From: Lethocerus indicus
Lineage: Eukaryota; Arthropoda; Insecta; Hemiptera; Belostomatidae
DNA: 64,000 bases
Direction: 5' to 3'
Assembly (NCBI GenBank): GCA_019843655.1
Contig: JACDQD010000006.1
Location: 17,874,246-17,938,245, forward strand
Shown here: positions 13,962 to 28,498 of the stretch, in pieces
How positions within the stretch are numbered: the first letter of the stretch is position 1
Layout: each line of letters opens with the position of its first letter
The notes under the pieces: model-generated
Database searches by the model: none
What the model saw: only the letters and a program-made list of their open reading frames with translations
Told to the model about the DNA's origin: nothing
Translations under genes and position numbers: made by a program

Positions 13962-16901
13962 ATCGGGGGGAAAGAAAAGTAGGAGGAAGAAGGAAACGGT
14001 AATATTGGGGACCCTGAGACCTTCCTCCACACTCCAATAACACACACGGGGACGTCTCCAGAGATAACAAAATTCACTCCAACCAAAAAATACTGATCGG
14101 TTACCACTAGTAACTAACATCTTTTTTAACATGCAGAAACTTTTGCGATATTTATGTACAATATCCGCGCGCAATATTGAAATACTGATTGAATACTGAA
14201 AACAGATTGGCATGACTGACTTTAAACCATGGAGTTTTAAATGCTTAGTTATCCATTCATAGTTGACATTCAATTGTTCACATGTTCCAACGATGGTTTT
14301 TTTATTAGACTCCCCCATTGTGGGGTGAAGTATTGGATTTTTTCAAAAAGAAAGCCAGAAAATTAGAAATGGGCGGTTATAAGTGGTTAAAAAATATTCA
14401 ACAAATTTCAGTTTTGTAGTTCTTTCCCTCCGCCGAAAAGTTGAGCCTGCTCTCTACTCTGCGATCCCAAATTGGATTGCTACAGAGGAATGGTAGGAAA
14501 AGAAAGAGCTTTTCCGTTTATTAACAATTTAATTTTTGCACGAAATTCCGAGAGATATTAACATTGAAAATAATAAAGATTTTTGGATCACCGTCCACAT
14601 TTCTGCTTTCACAGTTTTCCTTTTTATATCGTATTTTTGTAATTGATATATTTTAAGTTGACGTGTAAATGATGTCACAAGAAATACTTCCTATACACTT
14701 ATATCATGAGAGCATACCTGATTCAAAAGTCAAATAGGGATGTTGTTAAACCCTATATCAACGTTACTATTAAAGCAGGTATCTTATCTTTAGACACTTA
14801 CCACTGCGTTGCAGAAACAATTTATTCAAAATATATTATAGTTTATCTCTGTTTCTTTGTTATTTTTCCTAGCTCTATTATTGCCCGAGTTAAATTACAC
14901 ACCCAAAATTGTGTGAGAAGCCACTCGAGATCTTCACAATGTCCCCTCGAGAGGCGGTAGTAGAACACGTGTTGAAAACGCTGTTAAGCCACATGAGCTG
15001 CAAATGTCGGTGTACATCCAGGCTATAATCCAAACATTAGACACCGGCGATATGGGGCGCGTCGTCGGTCCCAATTAACATTTACGAGTCTCCCATATAT
15101 CGGACATCATAATCAGCAATGGCGTACGCTCAGCTTAGTCTGTCTGCCCTTGAACGAGCGCTTCGTTAGCGCAGGTGCTCCCCATTTACCTGTACGAAAT
15201 TCCAAGTCACGAGGTATTGGACCACCATAGTGAATGCTAAATAGTAAATCACGTCAAAACGTAATTAAAAAAAAATAGATTTTAGAACAAAAAGATTTAC
15301 GACGATATATATATCAAAACCCTAATATTTTGCAATTACTTAGAGTAAAATATAAGCTAATTTCCTACAGATTATATTTTCCTCGTTGGTTAGGAATAAG
15401 GTCGCTTTCTTGACCTGCAAATATAACAGAAATACGTCACTAACTATTGTAATTACTGAATTTGACTGAACATAATCGAGCGAGTCGAAGTATTACTTTC
15501 TGGGGCCTGAATATTCAGCGAAAGGCCCTATATTTTCGTCTACACGTTTCATTAGACGTGAGATATATGATATTGGGTGGGGGGGGGCTAGTTATTTCCT
15601 AATAGGACGTGTTAGGACATTACACCCTTGTCCTCTAGTATCCGATTGTTGTTCCCTGATGATGACGGAGGGTTCTTCACGGCGCCTGAAGTGTTGGAGT
15701 TATTAGTGGACAGGTCGAATTAATCTCTATAACGAAGGTGAGAGGACGCTAATGCCCGGTCCACCCCCTCCACCCCCCGACCTACCCATTTGTTATACTC
15801 CAAGTTGTTCTAATCCACTTGTGTTCATCTTTGACCCAGTCTAAGAAACACGTGGCCGGGACACGCTCTATAATTCAACGGGTTTAATTAATAACACTTA
15901 CACTCAGCAGCATCGTTACCGCACCGCTCTCACAAAGATGGAGCGAACTTAGCGCGTCTTTGTCTTAGAAAAAAGAGAGATGAGCATTAGTAACAACCTA
16001 ATGGGGGTCTTATTAAATATATCATTTATACTTACCCCATAATACCACTATTATCTATTTTTAATTTCACGTTGCATTAAAGAAACCCTCGCTATAGGGA
16101 AATGTATGTAAGATTTTTTCAACATAATTCCATGCTCATTTAATTTTATCGTAGGATTGCAGAAAATATTTTTTCAAGAGGTTTGTGTAAGGAATTGTAC
16201 TAATGACGACAATTTTGTCAACTGAAATTAATCGTAATAAACAATACGATTTCATGTGAACTAAGAATTTTGTATTATGGAAAAACTTACTGAACTGAGT
16301 AGCAGTAAATCCGTGATTCATACACGCGGACTGCGGATTTGGGACGATACGCTAAGCACTATCGACTAACTTCTCCGATATATGCATCTGAATATGGCTC
16401 AAACTAACCGGAGAACAGTCTGAGTGCTGAAAATCTAACGCGGAAGTGGATATCGATGTTGCCATATCCGTTTAATTTCCTGATATTAATCATTACTTCG
16501 TCAAGTAATTATATTTAGACATGTATATGCTGTATACATTGCATGAAGTAGACCTCAGGATTTACTATATGAATCACTTAGTAAATATTTTTATTACTTT
16601 AGGTTGTACAGTGGTATTGATGATTAACGTCGTTATTAGTGTTTATTTAAAATTATGAAATTGTGTTCCTCCTACAAAATTATTGGTTTTTGTCTCTGAT
16701 GCTTTCGTCGCTTTGACGCTGGATAGCGAGTGTTAGAATTAGTGAAGTGACTGGTGGCGTGCTCTAGGCCCCGAGACATATTATTCTCTGGCGGCCCCCA
16801 GAAATTAATTATACAATCATAAATGAATTCCGAAGGAAGCGACGTCATTTTCGGTATAATTAAACATTCCTCGGGGCATTGGTTCCCTTGCCAGTCACCG
16901 G

Positions 16902-16926
16902 GTCTCTCTCTCTCTCTCTCTCTCTC
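16902..16926. repeat. (TC)n microsatellite
   Basis: A pure TC dinucleotide tract of about 25 bp. Confidence 0.9.
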
Positions 16927-19610
16927 ACCCTCTCCTCTCTCCATTCCTTTATTAAACACTGGAAACGATTTCTTTTTCTCTCAAACTTTCCTCTCTTAAA
17001 CTCCGGTCTCATCCTGACGAAAGTAAATTTACATTGGGCGCCAAACCTTAGGCTTAGAAATTTAATTAAATCGCAATAACCGATTCAATACATTAATTAC
17101 GATTCGCGGGCAACTAGGGTAGGCCCTCCGGACTTAATAACTCAGCCGGGAGTGTGGAGGGAGGGGTGAACACAATAGCGTTGACCCCCAAGTTAAAATA
17201 CCTCGCTAATAAGCTTGACAATTATATTCGTTCGTTTGCATATTAATGAATGCAAAACTGAGGTCGGCCATTGCCAGCGGCTGCGAGGCCGGCAGCGGGA
17301 GAGCTCGGTGGATTTAACCCAGAAAGCCGTATAATGGACTTTATTAATTTGAGCCGTATACAAATTTGATTGCCGTCGTAACCTCCCCGCTGCGGTCCTA
17401 GCCCACTCCCATTGCACCGGCTGATTAATGAAATGCAAGGTTTTAACGCGCTCGTCCCTTCCACCGGCCAAAACAATTAGAAGTAATTAATGCGTCGAAT
17501 TTATAGTCAAGGATTTGAATAATACCGGTCATCGGTTATTTTCTGAATCGTTGAAATTCTGTAAATTATCGCAAGAGTAATTAAGTTTACTTCTGGTGGG
17601 AAGGGAGCTATTCAGGTATCATACTTCGAAAGGGGTTAAACACATTTTCTTGTATTATTTTAGTTTATTTGTAGATAGCGAAAAATTTGAATATACGTTT
17701 TATTTTATGAATTAATGTTGAAATAATTTATAATATAAGGTTGTTGGATAATAAATATATGTGTTTGATGATATAATAAAATTAACATTTCAAATACCTC
17801 CATACGAAAGAAAGCATTGGTTGATCTATGTAGGTCAACGTTTACTAGAGAAGTAAACGCACCACTGATACTAACCCGTGTAGCTCAACTGTATTGCTGG
17901 CATAGTAGTATCTTGCTCCGCGCTACTAAGTGGGGAAAAATAGAATATTCCCACTTAATTAGGTTTAAATTTACACCCTTCTGGGCCTTTTTTTAAAGGT
18001 GTTAATTATAAAGAGAATACATTTACTTGTTTTATTATTATTCTATTTTACCACACCACAATATCCGGTCAAGTAGGTTATGGTCTTCACTCTGCGAATC
18101 TCTCCAATGATGTCTCTGGTGAGATAACTATATTATTTCATCACAATCTCGTTATAAATTAATTAATTCGCCTTTGATGATTGCGTATGGCATGGACAAA
18201 TCTACAGAGGTCCACGGTAACAAGATACTGTACAGTAGTAATTGCCTCGCTAGTTTGTTAACTGAATGCTATTGATGATGACTAGGAATAAGTAGTCTTG
18301 GAATAGCGGTGTCGGCCTAAAGGTGGGAAGGGCTAGGGTGATTTGCTCGGAAACGAGGTAAAGTTTCTCTAAGGAAGATTCGCGAGGATAAACCAACGGC
18401 AAGAATGAGCCCACGATGAAGACGAAGAGTAAATTACTTCGGAATTTACTGGTTAATGAACCAGTCGCCAGACAGTACGGAGAGCAAAACTTTCACAAAT
18501 AGCACCCACAGATGAGAATGAACTAAAACAAAAATCTAAACTAACTTTCGATGCTATTTACACTTAGTACGAATCTAGTGGATTTATATACTAAAATATG
18601 CCAACTGAAGATGCCAGAAACCACGCTGGTTGTAATCAAATATTCTCAAACATTCCGGTTAGTACATTTATGTCACTATTTATATCACTAATTATATTAG
18701 TTATCTTTATATCCCCTTACGGGGAAAAACTTTCCAACAAATAAACAGCACAGAAATGTATTATTTTTCAAGCAATAATACGCTAAGTGTATTAGATAAA
18801 GATAAGAGGCATTTTTCGGATTTTCTCCCCGCATTGCGACGTTTCAGAAAATGTTTTCACCCTCTTGAATCCTTTATTAATGAAACAATCCTAACAACAA
18901 CTGCAGAACTTCCTTGGGATAAAAGGAAGTGGCATGGTTAATCTTGGATGGAATATGAGGATAGAATCAATACATTCAGGAATTATTGGTAACGTGCTAT
19001 TGTTAATATGCAATGTTTTACGCTCCAAATTGCTGAGTGTTTTACGCGTAAACTTAACGGGCCCGAACGGTCTTCCGAATAATCAATACCGGCTGCCGAC
19101 CAAGGCATCAAAGAGCCGGGATTTGATTTAAACGGAAGCGGGCGGAAATCGATTGCCATTTAAATGACAATGAGTCCTGTTGACTTCTTCTTCTTTACCT
19201 CCCACCGGAAAGGATTCTCCTCCCGGCTGGCGGGGGACAGCATTAAAATAAATTGAATCATCCTCGTTGAATGGCCGGAGGAGGACAGCCACGACGACAA
19301 TGGGGCAAAAGTAGGCGCTGTTTGGCCAATCCGAAAAGGAGTCGCAAAAAGACAATCGGTGATGAATAAGTAACGATGTCCCGTTTAAATTATGGAACTC
19401 TCCCCAGTGGTAGGGGAACAGTTTGATCCTCCCATTGGAACTAATCCAGATAATACTTCCCAGATCCTATTCTGAACTTGTTTTTTCCCCGATAGAATAG
19501 GCGGGTAGCGATTCTCAAATAAGATGTCAAATTGCAGTTCATTTATACGTACAAAATCGGGATATGGGTTATTTTTATTTAAACGTAGCTAAGCCGTAAA
19601 TACTTCTTTT

Positions 19611-19644
19611 AGTATATGTAATAATGTAGTATATGTAGTAATGT
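19611..19644 (+). repeat. 17-bp tandem duplication
   Basis: AGTATATGTAATAATGT is followed directly by AGTATATGTAGTAATGT, one mismatch apart, then by a partial third unit. Confidence 0.75.
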
Positions 19645-22600
19645 AATAATGGGAGAAATTATTGACTGACGATACTTAGATTCAGGAAGCTACTTTCCAA
19701 TTATGTTTATGGTAATATAATCTATGTGACTAGGGGGAACCGCCCTTTAGTAATTTAGTCCTGTTATGTATCAGTTATAAAATAAAAATTCTTCAATATT
19801 TTGATTCAATAAATTCTTAAATTAATAAATTGTTTATTATTATTTTATCTCATGCCGATTCCTTTTATAATTTTATTTGAATTGATAAATACTTACACTA
19901 AGTTGGGTAATTAAGAAAATTTGCATACACTCATGTTATGTAGCATGAATTGGAAAAACACGAGGTTCTTTTCGCAGAACATATTAAAAAGAGGGCTCGC
20001 GTTTATCGCCTTTATCAAATATAACAAAGGACTCGCTGAACTAGTTTTTCTGGGGCGAAGTTATTTTAAAAGGGAGGAAAACCCAGAGTCCGCCATAGAG
20101 TACTCTTTTAGCCGACTGCACTTAACAACAAGAGCGTTAATTAGATAGGAATTTAATTTGATTTGACCCTCTTCAGCGGGGGGAAGGGCGGAAAAAACGG
20201 GGAAAAAATTCGGCCGCCTATTGTTTCAGAGGGCGTGAAGGGAGCAGGAATTGAGGCCCGGCCTAAGCTTTGTAAACAGGTCGAAAGTGGGCCCCCGCTC
20301 CCGCCCCGGCCACCGTCAATGTAAAAGTGGAATTACAACAAAGGCTCGTTTTTGACGGAGCAGAGGAGAGGTCGGTGGTTAATGGCGGATGAAACTAACC
20401 TGGGGAGGCGTTGTTGTTGTTGCCGGCCTATTGTCGGGCTTGGGGACACTTGGCCAGCCCATATCGGCTTTCCTGTACGGATATACCAACAGCGGAAAAA
20501 AAGTTAAGGAAAAAATGTTGTATATTTACATCGGGAAAAATATTTAATCGAACAATTTTGGAATATTTGTAGTTTTAAAATATTTAATTTATTTAAAACC
20601 TCGCGAAAAAGCGAGAAAACTGCTGTTTCTTTACTGATATGGGCTCTATATCTTTTGTTATTTTCTGCGTCGGCAAAATTCACGTCCTACAGCTGCCAAG
20701 AATTGAATTTTCATCAATTATTTGCTCTCTATTCATAGGAAGCTACAGATTTCGCCTAGGCCCGCTATTGTAGCTTCTAATACCCACCTGATTTATGTTA
20801 AACCCTACCGATCTTCAAATACCGTCGAGTATTTTCCGAGGTAAGTGGGTATCGCCCACCTCTATCCAGGATCGAGGATCAGGTCTATGTGTGTCACATG
20901 CAACTCTACTCCTGCGGGTAATTGATTGGGCCACTCTTATCCGGACGGGCCTTAGCCTCCTTTGCCCTCTCCAGTGAAGCATGTGGAGATTTCGCGGTAG
21001 TTACGGGAGGAAAATTCCTCACCGTTAAAGGTCGTTCCCTCGGGCTACGACTCGAACCTTTTCCCTGGGAGTCTAGAAAGTGTCACTCTGTGGATATTTT
21101 TATCGACGTGCGAAATCATTTTTCCGAGACAGTAAATTCTCGCAGTTTGTATTACTGGTAATATATATTGTCGATTTACTGACATAATTAGGTACTTTAT
21201 TACTGGTCCATTGCCGGATTAATGTCTATTATTACCGTAATTATGTCCCAACATTTAATTTGACAATTATTACTTAAACATCCAGGGGATATACATCAAT
21301 AAAATTGAAGTAGCGCTTTGTAAACGTTTCCCCATATCTGGTAAGGGTAACGATGAACGATAACTACTTTATTTACGGTATTCTCTTTTCGTTCTTCGTA
21401 AAACCTTGTCTATTTTCAGCATATTTCCCATATTTGCGGCGGCAGAAACCCGCTTTTGTACGCTTCCAAGGTTGAATAGGAAAAAAAAGCACAGGTGGAA
21501 ATGAAAAGTGAAAAAGTCCATGAAAGGTCCCGAGGAGGGCAGCCGGCGGGTAACAATATTCAAATATTTTCCCTATATAAACAGCAGACAGGGAAGTTCA
21601 ATTGGGCATTGTCTCGGGTAAAGTACAAAGGACTAAACCCCCTACCCTCTCCAGCCCTCGGAGTAGTTGAAATTCAGGAGCCATTTCCATGAAATAAGTC
21701 CCCCTACGGAGAGAAAGGACGGGGACTGCAGACTACTTGGGGGGTGTCGAGGAGCGCTTTCTGAACTGAATTTGTTTGGGATCTGATAAACTTGCGAAAG
21801 AAAAGCCGAAGAAAAGGGCGTCGAAAGGGGCCCAATCCCGGCCGTGGCGGCCCCGCATGAATTTCAACCTGATATTGCCGCTCGGCCCCGAGTTTTATCC
21901 AATGAGCTGTTGAATTAGAAACTCAAAAGGCGGGTCCCACTTCTCTCGCAACCAGGGTTGGACCGGATCCCAAATATTTATTTACATTCCATTAAGCGTC
22001 TGTATTGAATGCGGGAAAAATTGAATATCTAACGTGGATTCGACAACATCAAAGTCAATTGTAGTCCGACGAAACCGGTGGGTCTTTTGAATTTCAAAAT
22101 TGCAATTAATGGAAAAATATGTCAACGATAGGAATCAAAGCCTACGTTTCTAATGCTACATTGATCTTTACATCTGAGCAATACTGGCCTCATTTCACTA
22201 CATTATTAGTGCAAATTCGCGACAATATTTCCGGAAAGTTTGCCGGTGAACGGTCGTTTATTTGGTGAACGCCATTTAATTGTAAGATACATGACACACC
22301 TTTCACACATTCAACCGAGAGGGGAATGAAAAAAACATTCACATTACCCAGGTGACAATTAAGATCCAGTCCTGTAATTGTGAAATAATCACTATACATA
22401 GGAGTTCGGGCCTCTGGGATGGTAGAAAGGCAGGTTACACCCACTGAGACAGAAGAGATGGTACAGGTTAAGTGGGGGAATGAGTAGGACGCTTGCACTG
22501 GAACTAATCAACCTATTTTTAATAGTATTCTCGTGAAACATTGGTGGAATATGGTAAGCTGATTTCCGCATGCAAATTTATCCGGCTGAGAAAAGTAATA

Positions 22601-23955
22601 ATCGCTCGGCTCGCAAAAAAAAACGTTTCTGGTCACCGTGTAATAAATAAGAATTGTCCGTTGGTCGGTGGAACGTGAGGTACCGGAAGAGGTGAAAACG
22701 AGCGCAGTCGTCGTTCCGTTTGGACACTGTTGATTTATTCCCAGTGTGAATCCAATCGTTAAAAGTCGTGTTTACTCGCAAGGTGGGAGGGGTGTGGAGT
22801 TGGGGGCATTAATTTTAATTTTATCCACGTGGAGGGCGACAGTGAGGCCCGACGTTACATAAAACAGAGAATTAATTAAATAGGTTGCATCCGGCACAAA
22901 GGCAGACCTTCTCCTATTCTAGTCGCCCTTATTTATCTAGACCCCCCACCGCATCCTGACTTGAGGTTTTACTTTGCGACCGTCATTAATCCCTGGTCCG
23001 ATTCAAATGTCCAGTTTATTACCTGTAACGTACCGGTTATACGATCCCAATTATTCACCGGCCATTGTTTCACTCATTTTCAGTATTCTCAGTCTACACC
23101 GACACATTTTATGTACTGCTACTGGTCTGGCTTATGTCCAATGCGAGTGAGTTGAAAAGTGGAATCGTAAGAGCAACAATATTGCATACCCTAGACATTC
23201 CGAAACAAATAATTTATGTTCAAGTTATAAAACATTATATCAAAATACACAGATTTAAATACATAATTTTACGATGGAATCGGCAGGACGAAGATACGGG
23301 TTATAAATCCTACTTTAAGATTTAAAAAAGATTTAAAATTCGATTCCCGTGTACTTTTATTATAAGTAATCTCCTGCAAGTATAGTGAACTTAGAACCCG
23401 ATCTTTTAACCATTCTATATTATTAGGAGTTTAAAGAATGGGAGATATGTATAAATAGAGTGACCAAAATACCATAAAACCAGTGAAGCGAATTGAGGCA
23501 GAAAATCACCAGAGCGTCATTGCTTGTTTAGCTCAAGGTCTATATTATTCTCAATATTTAATCATCACACTAAATAAGTGGAATATATTATTAATGACAC
23601 GAAATTATTGTACAATGAAGAGAGAGTTCCACTGACACACGTCAAAAAGACAAAGAAAACACGACACAAGTTATTGGTGAAGTGGTGGGAGGGTCTGATG
23701 AGTTACATTAGCGGAAATTCCTGGGTCCAGGATGATGAAGACATCGGGTAGCTCTGGTCCTGCCCTAGGCCGGATTAGCCAGAAATTAACGGCACCCGGA
23801 TTTATTCGAGCTCGGGACGACCCCAGTGAATTCTCCAAATTGGGGGGTAGCCCCCCGCCCGATTTGGAGACTAATCGGCAGACATTAGAGACGCGATGGA
23901 GCAACTTTAATTGAAACTCCTAATCCGTTAAACATTTTAAGGTTTATTTGGACCA

Positions 23956-23988
23956 CCACCTCCTCCTCCTCCTCCTCCTCCTCCTCCT
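23956..23988. repeat. (CCT)n microsatellite
   Basis: About eleven CCT units in a row on the plus strand. Confidence 0.92.
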
Positions 23989-26206
23989 ACTCATCCGATG
24001 GAGCTCGGTCTCTCATTTTCTGGCCGGACCCTCAAAGTTCAGGATCCGCACTCGATTCTAAATTGGGCGGATTTCTGGATTTCCATGATTCGCCCTGAAT
24101 ATTCAAATATAATTTCCTCTACGTATATTCGTTCTTCTCCCTCTGCTATTCAGTTATGCGTTGGCACCCCGAAGGAACTCCAATTTCTTTGCGGTGTCAA
24201 CCGTTTCCTGAGTCAGAAGATTCAAAGTGCGAATCTTGAAGTGTTTTATTTGAAATTAGTAAGGAACGCATCCGTTGGCTGGAATAAGTTGTCTTCAAAA
24301 TGGCAATGAAAATTTTAGTATTACACAGTATGTCACGTATTTCTTAGTAAGATATTTGGATCTAGGATAACGGAAAATTTCCAACACTACGTTGATAGTA
24401 TGAAAGGAAAAGATAAGTGAAATAAACTTTCCGGCTTCATTACTGACTTTTAAGAACCGACATCTTTTATTCCTTGAGCGTTTGTTCAATTTAAATACTG
24501 TTCGGAACCCGGTTCTAAGAAGGCCGAGGGAATTGGTTCAGAGGGTAAAACAGCCTGCCAAAAGAATGCGAGAGCGGGGATAAGGAAGGGGTGGGGGGAG
24601 CTATTAAATTATGTCTCAACCAGTTAACAGGGATGTTAAGGGAAACCCTGTGAACACTGTGTGTGGAGCCTCCCACACCCTAATGGAATATGAAATATTA
24701 AGGAGTCCGATGAGACCGTGGCCTCCCCCCACCCTTTCTTTTTTTGAGCGTTTCAATGAGCCTTTGACAAGTGAGAAGGGAAGAGAAAGAGGAGACGATT
24801 CACCCTCGGGCACATTCGTCTATATTCCTCGAGTTGTTTTCCTCTCATGAATTATCCGGCGCCTCCCTGCCCCTCGTTCCTGTTTTTTTAGCCTCCAGAC
24901 AGTTCTCTCTTTTTCATTATATCCTTAATCCTAAATATAAACCTCAAGTGTGGAACGACTCTGTGGTGACCTTTTATTTTTCCACCACTTCCTACGTATC
25001 TAAGTAATGTATATACTTATGTGTTTTTCTGGATCGAGCTTAGTTGTGATTCACTCATAATTTAAATTCGATATCACAGTAGATCTGTAAGTTGATCAGT
25101 CCTCTTAGCAGTTGAATGCAGAATATATGAAATAAATTCAGAATGAATGGTATGTAAAGAGCAATTATGTTGCATGTCGATAGTGAAAGAAAATACAATA
25201 ATAATATAAGAATAAATTTTGAATGAACGATTCTTCTCCAACCAGTTTTATACAGACCCCTTAATGTAATAAAAATGAAAAACTGATTCGTAGTATTATA
25301 TTACGTTTAATATATTTTTTCTTTTTCCTTTATTTATAATTAGATCCTTGCAGCAACATGCTCTCGTGTTCAAATGGCGGAAATTCCTAATAGATGCAGG
25401 GTTTGGAAAAATCCAACTGCAGAAAAGAAAATAATTTTAAACTAAGAAAAACAATGTCTTCTTTCCGTTTCCGGAACATAACGCATCTTAATACCTTGTC
25501 TGGGATAAGGTGTTTTCTGTAGTGGTGATATGATTTGTCGGTCTCAAATTACCGAGGGCATTTGGCAAGTCGTTGGCCCTGGGATGCTCTTAATTCAAGT
25601 TTCAATTCCGAAGTTCGGTCTTGAGCCACCTGACTTAGTTTGAACTGTTTTCAAGAACGGCGCCCAAAGCCCCGAATAAAAGTTATTTCTCACACCACCC
25701 TTCCGGTTTTGATTCATGTAAGACCCCTTGGAGCCTCACAAATGTCAAATTAAAAGACTAATCGTGCACACTAATCGAATTGCGCACGCTTAATAAAGAT
25801 CATTCAGTGAAATAACTTACTGTAATAGAGATTTAAGCATTTCTTCTCCTATATAAATAATTATTACAACAATATGCCAAAGTTAAATATGTCATAACAT
25901 TAACTACATCCGTTCTAGACAATGAAACCGGTCTAGAGTCAAAGAGGGACAAAAAGTGCAGACCGGGGACAGTGGAATGCATATAGCAGGCGCATGAAGA
26001 AAATACATAACGTCTCCCTCTCCATTCAGCCGGTTTCATCAAAGCAACCGCTGGAACCCGACTTGCTGAAATTACTTGTGCAGTTCCGGGCTGCATAATT
26101 TACTGTAGATATATTCCATCTGCGAATATGCCCTTTCCGGCGTCCATCACCAGTTTCGCCTCCCTCCTCTTTGAGCGAACGGTGAATCATTAAGTTTTCA
26201 GTTTAG

Positions 26207-26532
26207 AATACCTGCTTTGTGGTCTGCGAGGGGTTGGAATACCGTAGATTTCGTGTGCTTCTGTCTCCTCTCGCTGGTTTGTCCTTTTGCTAGACCGGTT
26301 TCGGCTGCTGGTCATCTTCAGTAGCAGTTTTAGTCACTTTTGGCACTTTGGATGTCTTTTGGGCATCCTCGCTGAACAAATAACACTTGTACTGTGGTGG
26401 TTGTCTGTTTGTCGTGTGTGTATATATGTGTCTTGTTATTGTGTTTTTCGGGATGTTGTGTGTCTTCTTTGGGTTGGGGATCGGCACTGTAAGACGATCT
26501 TCCAACCCCTCGCAGACCAAAAAACAGGTATT
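26207..26532. mobile_element. Foldback/MITE-like element, copy 1, with intact terminal inverted repeats
   Basis: The ends are inverted repeats of 33 nt (26207-26239 and 26500-26532) that match at 31 positions, beginning AATACCTG and containing GGTCTGCGAGGGGTTGGAA. Inside the left end lies the long arm shared with the other copies (GTCTCCTCTCGCTGG, then CTAGACCGGTTTCGGCTGCT). The right side carries only the terminal repeat. The element is about 326 bp with no coding capacity, as in a non-autonomous DNA element. No clear target-site duplication is visible beyond the inverted repeat itself. It lies downstream of the EF-hand gene. Confidence 0.6.
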
Positions 26533-27660
26533 TTAAATTATGAATTGTTGCATGAATTATGGTATGTTAAATTATGAATATTAAAATCAGTTTTCTTACA
26601 TCCCCGCATTTCTGACGTACAGTCTAATGGCCGACTGTTCTTTTCGACGCCTATTGGATGCCGACGGTTTTGCTGGGGAAACAGCGCTTGTCGTTAGGCG
26701 TTGTATATCGACGCGGCGGCATAACGCTGAATCACCGGGGGCGGTTGGGGGTGTGGGGGCGGGTTCTCAATAGCAGGCACCCTTCTCCCATTTTCTTGAC
26801 GTCGGCGCCGATAAACTGCAAGAAATTTGTATGGTGCAGCCCCTCTTGGGAGAGCCGCTCTTGCCAATAACACGCCGCCAGCCCTTCAGATTTACGGGTT
26901 TTCTATTGGATATATTTACGCTTCGTCGTCTCGTTTATTCCCTCTTTTCTTCCTTCCTCCCACCCCGTCCTCACAGATATTAGGAGCTTCGATCGGTGAT
27001 TATTCATTTTGATAACCCGTCAATGATTCCCATTAATGGAATCCGACGGTAAAAGAAGAATTCCTTCAGCGTGGAACTCAAATTCACTTTCGCGTTTCAC
27101 CCTTGCGCCAGAGCCGCTGTAATCTTATCTTTATTTTTTGTTTACTATATTTATATGTGCAACACACCCTACTTAGATCTGGATATTTTTAGTAATACAA
27201 TGTCTTGTCGATGCACCCTACAATGAATTTCAATTAATAGCGCCACGAATCAATTAACAACAACTTGACATAAATCATTTGTGAAATGTTCGATGAATGA
27301 ATCGTATCGGACAAATTGTACATATAATGACAAAAAAGGTATTTTACATCGTTAACGCAATTGTATTTAATATTATTTAATTTTTTTGTTAGTCTTTGAG
27401 AATAACAGATACACCCGCAAACACACTATAATCGACGTTTTTTTAAAATATTTAGTATGTAAAATAAAGATGTACTACATATCTAAACCTATAACATATT
27501 AGATTACAGAGTGTCATAAGTACTAGATATATATGTGAACTGTGATCGAGATTGAGTTAGTACTACTCTTGCAGAAATCATATAGCTATTAAGTGTAGTA
27601 TGGATTTCACCAGTTGACTAAGAATGATTCCCTGAGCGGTAATGATGCTTGAAAGTATCG

Positions 27661-27663
<3 letters not shown>

Positions 27664-27695
<32 letters not shown>
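27664..27695. repeat. (AT)n microsatellite
   Basis: About 32 bp of AT dinucleotides, 145 bp from a second, longer (AT)n tract. Confidence 0.93.
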
Positions 27696-27697
<2 letters not shown>

Positions 27698-27832
27698 TAT
27701 ATAAATTTTACGCTCGTGAGACCGTGAATGATTTATTAAATATATTAGTCAAGTAAAATATGCGGGCACGTATATGTCACAAGAGACGTAAATCAGTCCG
27801 CCATATTACTCTGCTTGGGGCAGTAGATTGGC

Positions 27833-27838
<6 letters not shown>

Positions 27839-27897
<59 letters not shown>
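27839..27897. repeat. (AT)n microsatellite
   Basis: About 59 bp of AT dinucleotides, the longest pure (AT)n tract in the window. Confidence 0.95.
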
Positions 27898-27902
<5 letters not shown>

Positions 27903-28473
27903 TTTTTTCTTTCGCTTAAATGTTAAGCAGAAAAGTAATCGCACTCCAAACTCCATTAATCATTAATTTTTCGCTGACAAGTTCGATTTACTAAGGTTAT
28001 TAATCTTATCGGTTCATTTCTCGCCAAAAGCGACCGCCGAAAGCCAATTCTATCGAAGTCAGATAACGTATAGTTTGGTCGCAAAGACGACAACAGTAGT
28101 GGGGGATAAAAAATACCATTTTTATCGAAATACAAAATGTGTTGTGACATCGACAATGCTCTGTCCCTCCTGAAAAACCGTCTTTTAGCACTGACTTTTG
28201 TTAAAAACCCCATTTTTGCCCTGATTATGGGATGAAACACATTAATTATGGACCACCTGAGGACCACATTTGTCGGAGTATGGGACATTAATATGATACC
28301 ACGAAGATTTATTGTAATACGTATAGAAGAGACAATTACCTAGATTATTTAAGTAAACTATATTTGTACATTTCAATTCAGCAGTTTTGTTATAAACCAT
28401 CCTGAAGACAGTATATAAGCCGTTATTGAATTATTATTGCAATCCGAGCGAAGACAGGTACACCAGCTAGTTA

Positions 28474-28498
28474 GTGTGTGTGTGTGTGTGTGTGTGTA
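28474..28498. repeat. (GT)n microsatellite
   Basis: Twelve GT units followed by ATACACAT. Confidence 0.92.

Larger units (their letters stand above)
13962..26206. other. Non-coding block
   Basis: This block is AT-rich with GC-richer patches near 20160-20470 and 21640-21960. It holds (TC)n at 16902-16926, a 17-bp tandem pair at 19611-19644, (CCT)n at 23956-23988, and a 9-G run at 15579-15587. Open frames are short and show no family signature. Confidence 0.5.

Noticed and set aside
13719..14318. 199-codon minus-strand open frame
   Set aside because: Most of it is Ser/Leu/Pro repeats read from the (GA)n tract; this is a microsatellite artefact.
22190..22498. 102-codon minus-strand open frame
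   Set aside because: No recognised motif, no supporting splice sites and no neighbouring exons.
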